Counted from the stretch's first letter, positions 16,334 through 25,134 are shown. The stretch is 64,000 nt of DNA from Cognatilysobacter xinjiangensis (GCF_014651995.1 NZ_BMXY01000002.1:186001-250000); one strand, 5' to 3'. The notes: generated by a model from the letters alone, not told the origin. Numbers and translations are program-made.

Positions 16334-16885
16334 CTAGCGCGAAGCCGATGTCCTATCGAACTTCAGCGTCGCGCCATCGATAAGCCGCATCCACGACTCG
16401 TCGCGCCTGAGCTTCACGTCGGCCCAGAAGGTCAGGTCGCGCGGGTTTTCAGGTGACTTGGCAAGCGGCACGTTGATGCCCAGTTCGAACTTGTTCGGGT
16501 TCCCGGCGAGGGCGAACTGCTGCATCGCGCGCATTTCACGCACGCCTTCTGGCGATAACGCGAGTACGTAGGTCGACACCGGCACGTCGGCGCTGAACCA
16601 GCCGGGCGATCGCGTATCGCGCACGGTTTGCAGCAGCGACAGGCCGAGTTGGCTCTTGCGTGACGGCCCATTGGTCGCGGCGAGCGACACGGTGAGCCGG
16701 CTCTTCGGGACGTTGAGCTCGAAGCCGTCCGGCAGGGACACGCGTACACGCACGTCGGCCGGGTCGAGCTGCGCGAGCGTCCGAGGCTTGAGCGACGACA
16801 GCCGCATTGCGGTGCTCAGCGGAATTGACGCGCACCCCGCCAGCACGAGTGTCGAGGCGAACAGAACGGCGAATAATGAGCGCAT
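16334..16885 (-). CDS. hypothetical lipoprotein
   Basis: The 183-residue protein begins with a lipoprotein signal peptide, MRSLFAVLFASTLVLAGCAS, where LAGC is the lipobox and Cys18 the lipidation site. The mature part is beta-rich, with VRVRVSLPDGFEL, RLTVSLAA and DLTFWADVKLRRDESW. No family was recognised. It is expected in the outer membrane or the periplasmic face. Neighbours give no functional clue. Confidence 0.7.
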   Translation of the reverse strand: MRSLFAVLFASTLVLAGCASIPLSTAMRLSSLKPRTLAQLDPADVRVRVSLPDGFELNVPKSRLTVSLAATNGPSRKSQLGLSLLQTVRDTRSPGWFSADVPVSTYVLALSPEGVREMRAMQQFALAGNPNKFELGINVPLAKSPENPRDLTFWADVKLRRDESWMRLIDGATLKFDRTSASR

Positions 16886-16943
16886 CTGGATCTCCCCCGA
16901 GGCGGATGCCGATTTGCAGGCTACCGCGGTCCGCGCGCTTGCG

Positions 16944-17390
16944 TCAGGGTCTCGGCCGCCGCATGACGTACTCGTGCGTGGTCTCGTCGACGATCGCGAA
17001 GCCCAGCCGTTCGTACAGCCGTCGCGCGGGATTGGCCTTGAGCACGCTGAGCTTCAGGCCGGCGCCGGCGGCGGTGGCTTCTTCGATCACCTGCTGCAGC
17101 AACATGCGGCCCATGCCCTTGCCCTGCAGCTCGGGGCCGAGCTGGATCTGGATGACCTCCCATTCCTCCGGCGCGCGGCGGACCTTCAGCAGGCCGACGG
17201 GGCGGCCGTCGAGTTCGAGCACGCACGCGTGCTCGAAGCCGTAGCGCAGGCGCGCGAAATGGTGCGCCTCCGAGGTGTCGGCGCCGGTGGCGGCGAGGTG
17301 CGCGTCCATGGTCTGGCGGCGCAGCGCCAGCAGGAACGGGACGTCGGCTTCGGTGGCGGGGCGGGACGTGAGCGGCAGGGCGGCGGTCAT
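16944..17390 (-). CDS. GNAT family N-acetyltransferase
   Basis: The 148-residue protein has the GNAT fold: the RPATEADVPFLLALRR start, beta strands around VLELDGRPVGLLKVRR, the acetyl-CoA loop QLGPELQGKGMGRMLLQQVI, and the C-terminal NPARRLYERLGFAIVDETTH motif. The acceptor substrate is unknown. The ATG at 17390 fits the conserved start; upstream codons are not family-like. Confidence 0.85.
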   Translation of the reverse strand: MTAALPLTSRPATEADVPFLLALRRQTMDAHLAATGADTSEAHHFARLRYGFEHACVLELDGRPVGLLKVRRAPEEWEVIQIQLGPELQGKGMGRMLLQQVIEEATAAGAGLKLSVLKANPARRLYERLGFAIVDETTHEYVMRRPRP

Positions 17391-17785
17391 GCGGTAGGTC
17401 CATGATGGCGCGGCGCGAGTCTTGTGCAGGCGGCGCATGGGCGCCGTGGAGACCCAGGGCGTCGGGAGGACGACGGTGGCGACGAGGATGTCGGCATCGC
17501 GTGCGTTCGACATGCCCCGCGCCATTCGCGCGCGAGCGGATGCGGCGATACCCCCAGTGTGGCGAATGACGGCGTGTGGCGGTGCCGAGCCGCGGCGATG
17601 GCCAGCGCGGGCGTATCGCCCAGCGCTCATCCCGTTGGCGCTCCTGCGGCGACGGCGTGCCCAGCCCTGCAGGGGGCCGCTGCGAGCAGCGCACGATGCG
17701 CGCGACAAATGCGTTTCCTTGCACGCCGCGCACCGGCATCATGCGCGCCTTGCGGCGCCGGCCCTGGCGCCACCACAGGGGACAC
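17391..17785. other. intergenic region, no gene recognised
   Basis: This 395-bp divergent region lies between the acetyltransferase and the Cys-rich lipoprotein. Open frames crossing it are arginine-rich and lack family features. No clear promoter or repeat was identified. Confidence 0.4.
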
Positions 17786-18460
17786 ATGAGGACGATGCTT
17801 CTCGCCATGGCCTGCGCCATGGCGCTCGCCGGTTGCGGCCAGAACGACGTCACGCCGATCGGCATGGCCGCGACGGCGGGGCAGTGCGCGAAGGACACCG
17901 ACTGCAAGGGCGAGCGCATCTGCGAGGCGGGGCGCTGCACGATTCCGTCGACGCCGCCGCTCGCGGCCGCGGTGGCGGCGAAGCCCGCCGGCGCGTCCGA
18001 GCCCGCGCCTACCAGGCCTGCAGTCGCATTGCTGGCCGCGCTGCGCCTTAAGCCGGGCACCTACGAGCGCGAGGGCGAGGCTGACGTCGCGGTGCAGGGC
18101 TATGTCGACGCCGGGCTGGTGCCCGCGAAGGCCGATGCGCGCGTGGACTACAGCGACTACCGGCTGCTGCGGAAGCCAGCCACGCTGCTGGGCCACGACC
18201 TCGTCGGGCTGGACGAGGAATACATGGTCGAGCACATCGGCTGCTGCGTGTCCGAAGGCATGGCCGTCGCGCTTCGCCTGCGCCCGGATGGCGAGGATCT
18301 CGATGCGTTCGCGAGGTCGAACGGCTGCAGCCTTCAGTCGGAGGCCGACAGCTACACGCTCGAACAACTGTTCCTGCTCGGCCTGCCGAAGGCGCCGGCC
18401 GGCACCTACACCGTGCTCCAGTGCAAGGCGCGCGACGCGGTGAGCGACGACGGGGAGTGA
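17786..18460 (+). CDS. lipoprotein with Cys-rich DxDCxGxxxC module
   Basis: The 224-residue protein begins with a lipoprotein signal (MRTMLLAMACAMALAGCGQN, lipidated Cys17). A short cysteine-rich module follows, with QCAKDTDCKGERIC then EAGRC, resembling the EB/dickkopf-like disulfide modules seen in secreted bacterial and animal proteins. An Ala/Pro linker (about residues 55-80) leads to a soluble C-terminal domain with further Cys (IGCCVSEGM, NGCSLQ, LQCKARD). No enzyme motif is seen. Surface or periplasmic location is inferred. Confidence 0.65.
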   Translation: MRTMLLAMACAMALAGCGQNDVTPIGMAATAGQCAKDTDCKGERICEAGRCTIPSTPPLAAAVAAKPAGASEPAPTRPAVALLAALRLKPGTYEREGEADVAVQGYVDAGLVPAKADARVDYSDYRLLRKPATLLGHDLVGLDEEYMVEHIGCCVSEGMAVALRLRPDGEDLDAFARSNGCSLQSEADSYTLEQLFLLGLPKAPAGTYTVLQCKARDAVSDDGE

Positions 18461-18633
18461 GGCGCCGGGCTTGATCCTGCGCGACCGCCCACAGGTTGCG
18501 GGCGCGCGTGATTCAGACCCGCCCGCGCGGGTGAGCCACGTCGCGGTTTGCGCATCCGGCCCGTGATTCGCGCGCAAACCCGGTCCGCATCGCTAAAGCC
18601 GCCGCTGCGGGGGCCGATGCTGGGAAGGCAATC

Positions 18634-19455
18634 GTGAGCATTTCCCCCGCCAGCACCGATCCGGTTCTCGCCCGCATGGGCGAACTCCTGGACACCCCCA
18701 TCGCCAGCGAGCTCGACGTCCTCGAGATCGTGCGGCACGGGCTGACGTGCGCGATGTGGGCATCGCTGCAGTCGCAGTGCCCGCTGCCGCGCGACCTGTT
18801 CGTGCCCAGCGACGCGGTGCGGCTGATCGTCGCGCTGGACCGCCGTTTCTCGCCCGCGCAGTCGGACCTGATCCTGCGCGCCGTGCGCCTCGTCGCGCAG
18901 GCCCGGGAAGCGCTGGGCTCGCTGCAGGCCGCGCGCGACTGGCTGGACGCGCGCCAGGACCTGCTGCCTAGCTGCGCGCCGGTGTCGCCGTGGAGGCTCG
19001 CCAGCTGCGAGGCCGGCGCGCGGCTGTGCCAGTCACTGCTGGGCCTGGGTACCGCGAGCGTGGCGCCGATGGCCCTGCCGAAGCCGGCGCCTGCCATCGA
19101 CGTCGACGCGCTGGTCCGCGAACAGGCCGGCATGAGCGATCACGACCTCGACTGGGCCGCCGCGTTGGAAGAGCAACGGACCGCTGGCCTGCCCGAAGTG
19201 GCGTCGTCCGACGCGGTAGGTGCGGACGTGGACGTCGATGCGCTGATGGCCGACGTCGCGATGGACCCGCATGCCGCCGACTGGGCCGCCGCGCTCGCCG
19301 AACAACGCAACGCCGAGCACGGCGAAGAAGCGGTGGTCGACGCCGACGACATCCTCGCCGACGTGCAGCGGCAGCAGGCGACGTGGCAGACCGGCGCGTC
19401 GGTCGACCAGGTGGTCGGCCGCGCCGAGCACCAGGGGCTGGTGGCGGGACGCTAG
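18634..19455 (+). CDS. ParS/Xre/MbcA (DUF2384)-like protein with acidic repeat tail
   Basis: The 273-residue protein has an N-terminal region (about residues 12-137) that follows the antitoxin Xre/MbcA/ParS pattern. It has a helical HTH-like start (LLDTPIASELDVLEIVRHGL), an ALDRRFSPAQSDLILRAVRL block matching the family's 'ls..esdrllRla', and QAARDWLDA matching 'A..WL'. The usual partner, a RES-domain toxin, is not found on either side. The rest is acidic and contains two imperfect repeats (about 155-183 and 200-226) sharing VDAL and DWAAAL-EQR. The role may be regulatory rather than antitoxin. The start codon at 18634 is GTG. Confidence 0.6.
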   Translation: MSISPASTDPVLARMGELLDTPIASELDVLEIVRHGLTCAMWASLQSQCPLPRDLFVPSDAVRLIVALDRRFSPAQSDLILRAVRLVAQAREALGSLQAARDWLDARQDLLPSCAPVSPWRLASCEAGARLCQSLLGLGTASVAPMALPKPAPAIDVDALVREQAGMSDHDLDWAAALEEQRTAGLPEVASSDAVGADVDVDALMADVAMDPHAADWAAALAEQRNAEHGEEAVVDADDILADVQRQQATWQTGASVDQVVGRAEHQGLVAGR

Positions 19456-19706
19456 TCCATTCAGGCGCTTGGGGAGATCGTCCCAATCAAGGGCCGGCTC
19501 CGTGTCGACCCGACGAGACGCCGGCTGCTAAGGCCGGTGCGCTGTGTTGCCGCGGGTTGATGGACGCACGGCCCCGCCAAGCGTGCCTACCGTAAAGTGC
19601 TGTCGCGCTACTGCAACCGCAGGTGGTCGCTTCGCCGTCTCGCCCAGAACCTCGATACTTAGGTCAAGCGCAGCGATGCCGCAACGCTTAGCTGATCGCA
19701 GGTGTA

Positions 19707-20072
19707 TCAACCGCCATTCGGCGCGACCGTCACCGTAAGCCCCATCTCGCCGATCTTCATGCTGGCCGGCACGCCGGGCTTCACCACGACGGTCGGCGAG
19801 ATGCTGCCGTGCGCCGAATCCACCGCCGCGACGACTTCGATCCTGTCCGCCGCCAGTTCCCGCACCGTCAGTGCAAGCCTGTATCCCGTCGCACCCGTCA
19901 CCTCCATCGACGCGGGCTCCGCGTCGCGGACCACGACCGACGGTGCCGCGAAGACCTCGCCCTGGTGCGACAGCTCGACAGCCACGGCGTAAGGCCCCGA
20001 TGCCCGGGCAGCGAAGGGCGCGAGGGCCGAGGCCAGCAGTACGGCAGCGGCAAGAGCCGTTCGAGCGTTCAT
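19707..20072 (-). CDS. hypothetical secreted protein
   Basis: The 121-residue protein has a signal peptide (ALAAAVLLASALAPFAARAS). The small mature domain looks like a beta-sandwich, with PYAVAVELSHQGEVFAAPSV, GYRLALTVRELAADRIEVVA and MGLTVTVAPNGG. It may be an inhibitor or binding module, but no family was recognised. The ATG at 20072 begins the signal peptide. Confidence 0.6.
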   Translation of the reverse strand: MNARTALAAAVLLASALAPFAARASGPYAVAVELSHQGEVFAAPSVVVRDAEPASMEVTGATGYRLALTVRELAADRIEVVAAVDSAHGSISPTVVVKPGVPASMKIGEMGLTVTVAPNGG

Positions 20073-20429
20073 ATCTTTCCCTGTAATGACTGGACGGGTG
20101 GGTCGAGCCGCACCTTGAGCTGCCGCGGCCTGCAGCGCTGGATTATGGGGCGGCTCGGCCTGCACGGCAGCATGTGCATCGATTTCGCAGGCGATGGCAG
20201 CGGGATCCTCGTCGGCGACCTGAATAAGCGAGACGACCCCTCCGTCGCGAAGGATTCGCGTCGATTTCGGCCGCGCTGCGGTCGCCGTCGCGCCCAAGGG
20301 CCGCACGTCGCGGTGGCGACGACGGATTCATTGCCGGCCGCCGCCACGCCAGGACGAGTCCTGCATGTGCGCGCTTTAGGCAGGTCGCGACGGCACGTGG
20401 CGCGGTCGGTGGCAGGCGTGATGCGCGCG
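20073..20429. other. intergenic region, no gene recognised
   Basis: This 357-bp stretch lies between the ybaL stop and the start of the small secreted protein. Open frames have no family features. It presumably holds the promoter of the downstream secreted protein. Confidence 0.4.
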
Positions 20430-22112
20430 TCAGCCCGCCACGCCCAGCGCCGGCGGCAGCGGCTTGCCGCCGCGCCGCGCGGGCGTGGCCTCGATCATCG
20501 CGATGATGCTGTGCGCGAGTTCCTTCTCGGCGATCACCGCGGCGTCGGCGCCGTTGCTGATCAGGTGGCTCGCGCCGTCCTCGGTATGCGCACGGCCGAT
20601 GATGGTGATCCCCGGCGACTGCTTGCGCATGCAGTCGGCGACGGCGCCGGCCTCGAGCGCGGTCGGCACGGCGACGATCGCGAAGCCCGCGTTGTCCACG
20701 TGCGCCTCGCGCAGCGTGCGCACGTCGGCACCGTTGCCGGTCACCGCGAGGTAGCCGTCGGCGCGTGCCTCGTCGCTGCGATGGCTGTCCGCGTCGACCA
20801 CCACCGCCGTCATGCCGAGCGACGACAGCAGGGGAGCGAGCTCGCGCCCGACACGGCCGTAGCCGACCACCAGCACGTGTCCCGCGATATCCGCCGGCAG
20901 CGGCGCGACCGCATCGGCCTGCGCGCGCGCGCGGGCATCGCGGCGCGCCTTGCGGCGGTCCAGCACAGCGAACAGGAAGGGATTGACGACGATCGAGATG
21001 ATCGCGCCGGCGAGGACCAGGTCCTGGCCGTCCTTGGGCAGCACCTTCAGCTGCAGGCCCAGCGTGGCGAGGATGAAGGAGAACTCGCCGATCTGCGCGA
21101 GGCTGGCGGCGATCAGCAGCGCGGTGTTGTTGTCGCGCCCAAACGCGCGGACGATGCCGTAGGCGGCCACCGACTTGCCGAGGATGATGATCAGCGTGGT
21201 GACCACCACCTCGACCGGGCGCTCGACCAGGATCATCGGGTCGAGCAGCATGCCCACCGAGACGAAGAACAGCACCGCGAAGGCGTCGCGCAGGGGCAGC
21301 GTCTCGTTGGCGGCCTGGTGGCTGAACTCGGATTCGTTGAGCACCATGCCGGCGAAGAACGCACCCAGCGCGAACGACACGCCGAACAGCGCGGCCGAGC
21401 CGAACGCCACGCCCAGCGCGATCGCCAGAACGCACAGCGTGAACAGCTCGCGGTTGGCCATGCGCACGATGCGGTCGAGCAGCCACGGGATGACCCGTCG
21501 GCCGACGATCAGCATGAAGGCGACGAACGCGCCGACTTTCGCCAGCGTGAGCAGCAGCGCCTGCCAGAGCGGCTTGGGCTCGCCCGCGGACGCATCGCCC
21601 GCCAGCGCTGGCAGCAGCACCAGCGCGAGCACCATCGCGATGTCCTCGACGATCAGCCAGCCCACGGCGATCTGACCGCGCGTGGTGTCCACGAGCCGGC
21701 GTTCCTCCAGCGCGCGCAGCAGCACCACGGTGCTGGCCACCGACAGCGCGAGACCGAAGATCAGGCCCGCCATGTCCGACCAGCCGAGCCAGCGCGCGAG
21801 GCCCCAGCCCATCGCCGTGGCGACCGCGATCTGCACCACCGCGCCCGGCAGCGCGATGTTCTTCACCTTCATCAGGTCGGCCAACGAGAAGTGCAGGCCG
21901 ACGCCGAACATCAGCAGGATCACGCCGATCTCGGCCAGCTGCGGCGCCAGCGCGCTGTCGCCGACGAAGCCGGGCGTGAAGGGGCCGACCGCGACGCCGG
22001 CGAGCAGGTAGCCCAGGAGCGGAGGCAGCCGGAAACGCTGCGCGACCGCGCCGAAGACGAAGGCCAGGACGAAGCCGCCCACCAGTAATGCGATCAGCGA
22101 GGTGTGGTGCAC
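20430..22112 (-). CDS. ybaL: YbaL/KefB-type monovalent cation:proton antiporter (CPA2)
   Basis: The 560-residue protein has an N-terminal Na+/H+ exchanger domain of about 12 helices (LPPLLGYLLAGVAVGPFTPG; AEIGVILLMFGVGLHFSL). A cytosolic TrkA-N Rossmann domain follows (about residues 410-530), with nucleotide-binding GHVLVVGYGRVGREL and VVVDAD. It likely exports K+ or Na+ in exchange for protons. Whether glutathione gates it as in KefB/C is unknown, and no KefF/G-like ancillary gene is adjacent. The start is GTG at 22112 (MHHTSLIALL), a conserved N-terminus. Confidence 0.9.
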   Translation of the reverse strand: MHHTSLIALLVGGFVLAFVFGAVAQRFRLPPLLGYLLAGVAVGPFTPGFVGDSALAPQLAEIGVILLMFGVGLHFSLADLMKVKNIALPGAVVQIAVATAMGWGLARWLGWSDMAGLIFGLALSVASTVVLLRALEERRLVDTTRGQIAVGWLIVEDIAMVLALVLLPALAGDASAGEPKPLWQALLLTLAKVGAFVAFMLIVGRRVIPWLLDRIVRMANRELFTLCVLAIALGVAFGSAALFGVSFALGAFFAGMVLNESEFSHQAANETLPLRDAFAVLFFVSVGMLLDPMILVERPVEVVVTTLIIILGKSVAAYGIVRAFGRDNNTALLIAASLAQIGEFSFILATLGLQLKVLPKDGQDLVLAGAIISIVVNPFLFAVLDRRKARRDARARAQADAVAPLPADIAGHVLVVGYGRVGRELAPLLSSLGMTAVVVDADSHRSDEARADGYLAVTGNGADVRTLREAHVDNAGFAIVAVPTALEAGAVADCMRKQSPGITIIGRAHTEDGASHLISNGADAAVIAEKELAHSIIAMIEATPARRGGKPLPPALGVAG

Positions 22113-22358
22113 GTTCGGGTCTCTCCACTGCGGGCCCCCGCCGCGACGACGCCGGGCCGATGGGCGGAGATTGGGGGAGCGCTATTTTCACCCGGGACGG
22201 GCGCGACGCATTCACATTCCGCGGCACATGTGTGGCGACACACGGCGGAACCGGGCGCGCGAAGCGCGCAAGACGCCGCAACGGCGGACCTGCACGCTAC
22301 TCGCGGGCATCGGAAAAACGGTGTCGTCGCCGCGTGCGTGCGAATGGCTGCAGCGAGA

Positions 22359-22661
22359 TCAGGGCCGCAGCAGTCGCGCCTCCAACCGGCCCGCGCGGAT
22401 GCGCACCCACAGGCGCACGGTCGCACCCGGCCTCCAGCGCCGCTGCAGGCGCCGCAGCGCGGCCGGGGAGGCCTCCCATTCGATGTCCAGCGGCACTTCG
22501 GTCGGCGCATGGCCGACGGTCGACCACGGGCTCAGGCGCAGGCGCGCCGTCCAGCGCCGCTCACCCGCGCGGCGCCAGGCGCAGACGCCCTCGGGCCCCA
22601 CGGTGCCCTGCACCCGTTGCGGCAGTGCCGCCGCCAGCCGCTTCCAGCATTCGACGAGCAT
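22359..22661 (-). CDS. hypothetical protein downstream of rnk
   Basis: The 100-residue Arg/Trp-rich protein ends with VRLWVRIRAGRLEARLLRP. It begins 12 bp after the rnk stop, so it is probably cotranscribed with rnk. No family was recognised. The amino-acid balance (hydrophobic alternation, few Cys) suggests a real small beta-rich protein, but confidence is limited. Confidence 0.5.
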   Translation of the reverse strand: MLVECWKRLAAALPQRVQGTVGPEGVCAWRRAGERRWTARLRLSPWSTVGHAPTEVPLDIEWEASPAALRRLQRRWRPGATVRLWVRIRAGRLEARLLRP

Positions 22662-22673
22662 CGCGCCCCGGCG

Positions 22674-23087
22674 TCACTCGGGCAGGCCGGCCGCCTCCGG
22701 CTGGTACAGCACGCCGGTGACGCGCAGGCGCACGGTACGGTCGCCCGGCATCGGCCAGTCGATCGCATCGCCCGTGCGCAGGCCCAGCAGCGCCGCGCCC
22801 ACCGGCGCGAGCACCGACACGCTGTCCGCGCCGCCGGTCTCGTTCGGGTAGACCACGCGCACGGTGCGCTCGGCCCCGGTGCTCTCGTCGAGCACGGTGA
22901 CGCTGGAATTCATGGTCACCACGTCGGGCGGCATGTCCTGCGGCTCGCGCAGCTCGGCGCGCGCGATCTCCTCGCCCAGCAGTTCCGCGGTCTCGTTGCC
23001 GGCGGCCGAGGGGCTCGCGATCAGCGCCTCCAGGCGTCGCGCGTCGCGTGCCGACATGATCAGGCGGGGCGTGGTCTGCGAATTCAT
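22674..23087 (-). CDS. rnk: Rnk, GreA/GreB-type nucleoside diphosphate kinase regulator
   Basis: Rnk belongs to the GreA/GreB C-terminal domain family and binds RNA polymerase; in E. coli it also affects nucleoside diphosphate kinase levels. The 137-residue protein has a short N-terminal helix pair (MSARDARRLEALI and AELLGEEIARAEL). The FKBP-like Gre C-terminal domain follows (VVTMNSSVTVLDE, RVVYPNE, SVLAPVGAALLGLRTGDAID). ATG at 23087 with GGAGA upstream. An intrinsic terminator ends only about 15 bp before this start. Confidence 0.9.
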   Translation of the reverse strand: MNSQTTPRLIMSARDARRLEALIASPSAAGNETAELLGEEIARAELREPQDMPPDVVTMNSSVTVLDESTGAERTVRVVYPNETGGADSVSVLAPVGAALLGLRTGDAIDWPMPGDRTVRLRVTGVLYQPEAAGLPE

Positions 23088-23101
23088 CGCGGGTCTCCAT
23101 G

Positions 23102-23130
23102 TGAAAAAGGGCCCGGTGCTGACCGGGCCC
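23102..23130 (-). terminator. intrinsic terminator/attenuator just upstream of rnk
   Basis: On the minus strand the stem GGGCCCGGT/ACCGGGCCC has a 4-base loop (23109-23130) and is followed by TTTTTC. It lies between the truncated-haemoglobin gene and rnk and ends directly before the rnk ribosome-binding site, so it would be part of the rnk leader as well as the end of the upstream transcript. Confidence 0.8.
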
Positions 23131-23235
23131 ACTGTGGGGGAACCGTACTCCGCCCATGTCGCCGGATGCAAGGCTCGACGTCGCCGCACGGCCTCTCGGC
23201 ACGGCCGTGGGGAGGCCGCATGTGCCAGGTGCGTG

Positions 23236-23631
23236 TCAGCCGACCATCGGCAGGCCCAGCGGCCGGCGCGTGCCGTCGATGCCCATGCCGTACATCAGGC
23301 TACGCGCGATGCGGCGCGCATGGTCGAGCGCGAGTTCGGCATCGGTGGGGGCGAGTTCGGCGCGCACCGTCGATTCCCACAGCGCCAGCCAATCGGCGAA
23401 GTGCTCGGCGCGGATCGGGTGCGGGCGGTGCATGGCCATCGGCCGCCCGCGGTAGCTCGCGCTGCCCAGCAGCACCGACGACCAGAAGCGCACCAGCGTG
23501 GCCTTGTGGTCGGGCCAGTCGTGCACGGCCGGGTTGAATACCGGGCCGAGGGTGGGATGCGCCTGCACGGCCTCGTAGAAACGGTCGACGACGCGCGCGA
23601 TGTCGGCTTCGGTAAGGGTGGTCTCGCTCAT
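23236..23631 (-). CDS. group III truncated haemoglobin
   Basis: The 131-residue haem protein has trHb group III features: the VVDRFYEAVQAHPTLGPVF helix, LVRFWSSVLLGSASYRG, and PHPIRAEHFADWLALWES, where the histidine before the FADW block is the likely proximal haem ligand. The family is linked to peroxide, NO or low-oxygen physiology; the role here is unknown. Start ATG at 23631 (MSETT); a second ATG lies three codons upstream. It is followed by a terminator. Confidence 0.85.
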   Translation of the reverse strand: MSETTLTEADIARVVDRFYEAVQAHPTLGPVFNPAVHDWPDHKATLVRFWSSVLLGSASYRGRPMAMHRPHPIRAEHFADWLALWESTVRAELAPTDAELALDHARRIARSLMYGMGIDGTRRPLGLPMVG

Positions 23632-23745
23632 GGCGTCCATTGTCCGCCGGTGCGCTGTACCACGCATGGACGCCGCGCCCGACGTCGGACACGCATCGCC
23701 GCGGCTGCCGTTGCTACGCTCGCCGCCTGCCTTCCGGAGGTCCGC

Positions 23746-25110
23746 ATGCGCCGCTCGCCCCTGTTCCTCGCCTGCCTGATGCCCACGCTCGCCCTGGCGC
23801 AGGCCGCGCCGCCCGCCGACAAGGCGGACCTGTACGACATCGGCACCGCGCCCAGCGCTGCGCGCATCGAGGCCGACGTGCGCAAGCTGGTGTCGTTCGG
23901 CACGCGCCACACGCTGTCGGACCAGACCTCGGAAACGCGCGGCATCGGCGCGGCCACGCGCTGGATCCACGACGAATTCGAGCGCATCTCGAAGGCCTGC
24001 GGCGGCTGCCTCGAAGTGCGCTACGTGCGCGGCACCGTGCAGGGCGAGCCGCGCATTCCCGGTCCGCTCGAAGTCACCAGCGTGATCGCGATTCAGCGCG
24101 GCACGTCCGACCCGGACCGCTACGTGATGATGAGCGGCGACATCGATTCGCGGGTCACCGACGTCATGAACGCGACGGCCGACGCGCCGGGCGCCAACGA
24201 CAATGCCTCGGGCATGGCCGGCACGCTGGAGGCCGCGCGCGTGCTGACGAAGTACCGGTTCCTCGGCTCGATCGTCTACGCGGCGCTCTCGGGCGAGGAG
24301 CAGGGGCTGTTCGGCGGCCGATTCGTCGCCGCGGAAGCGAGGAAGAACGGCTGGCGCATCGAGGCCGTGCTCAACAACGACATGATCGGCAACTCGGCCG
24401 GCCTCACCGGCGTGGTCGACAACACCACGGCGCGCGTGTTCTCCGAGGGCACGCGCATCGTGGAGACGGCCGACGAGGCGAAGCAGCGCCGCTTCGAGGG
24501 CGGTGAGATGGACTCGCCCTCGCGCAACCTCGCGCGCTACATCGATCGCATGGCGGGCTACGTGCCCAATCTGGACGTGATGATGGTCTACCGCCTCGAC
24601 CGTTTCGGCCGCGGCGGCCATCACCGCCCGTTCAACGAGGCCGGATATCCGGGCGTGCGCGTCATGGAAACCAACGAGAACTACGACCGCCAGCACCAGG
24701 ACCTGCGCACCGAGAACGGCCGCGTCTACGGCGACACCATCGAAGGCGTGGACTTCGCCTATGCCGCCAAGCTCACCGCGCTCAATGCGGTGAGCCTGGC
24801 CGGCATGGCCTGGGCGCCGCCGCCGCCGGCCAGCGTGAAGATCGAAGGCGCGGTGACCGCCGACACCACGCTCAAATGGACGCGCCCGACGGCCAAACAG
24901 GCGCCGAACCTCGCGGGCTACAAGGTGTACTGGCGTCTCACCACCGAGCCGACGTGGACGCATTCGCGCTGGGTCGGCAACGTCGATGCGTACACGCTGA
25001 AGAACACCGTCATCGACAACTACTTCTTCGGCGTCGCCGCGGTCGCGAAGGACGGCACCGAAAGCCCGGTGGTGTTCCCCGGCGCGGCGGGCAGCTTCGG
25101 CGGTTACTGA
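23746..25110 (+). CDS. secreted M28-family zinc peptidase
   Basis: The 454-residue protein has a signal peptide (MRRSPLFLACLMPTLALAQA) and an M28 aminopeptidase domain. Metal-site motifs are PGANDNASG (bridging Asp), the catalytic Glu pair LSGEEQGLFG, LNNDMIGN, and the C-terminal His in GRGGHHRPF. The first ligand motif reads GDIDSR, where many M28 enzymes have GxHxDS, so the usual His is Asp. A C-terminal fibronectin-III-like domain (about residues 365-454, KIEGAVTADTTLKWTRPTAK) follows. It probably digests peptides outside the cytoplasm. Confidence 0.88.
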   Translation: MRRSPLFLACLMPTLALAQAAPPADKADLYDIGTAPSAARIEADVRKLVSFGTRHTLSDQTSETRGIGAATRWIHDEFERISKACGGCLEVRYVRGTVQGEPRIPGPLEVTSVIAIQRGTSDPDRYVMMSGDIDSRVTDVMNATADAPGANDNASGMAGTLEAARVLTKYRFLGSIVYAALSGEEQGLFGGRFVAAEARKNGWRIEAVLNNDMIGNSAGLTGVVDNTTARVFSEGTRIVETADEAKQRRFEGGEMDSPSRNLARYIDRMAGYVPNLDVMMVYRLDRFGRGGHHRPFNEAGYPGVRVMETNENYDRQHQDLRTENGRVYGDTIEGVDFAYAAKLTALNAVSLAGMAWAPPPPASVKIEGAVTADTTLKWTRPTAKQAPNLAGYKVYWRLTTEPTWTHSRWVGNVDAYTLKNTVIDNYFFGVAAVAKDGTESPVVFPGAAGSFGGY

Positions 25111-25134
25111 AGCCGCCTGGCGAGCGATCGAAGC

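Noticed and set aside
18634..19706. Complete toxin-antitoxin pair with the DUF2384-like gene
   Set aside because: No RES-domain or other toxin frame is found upstream or downstream.
19456..19706. Gene in the gap after the DUF2384-like protein
   Set aside because: Short frames on both strands lack start signals and family features.
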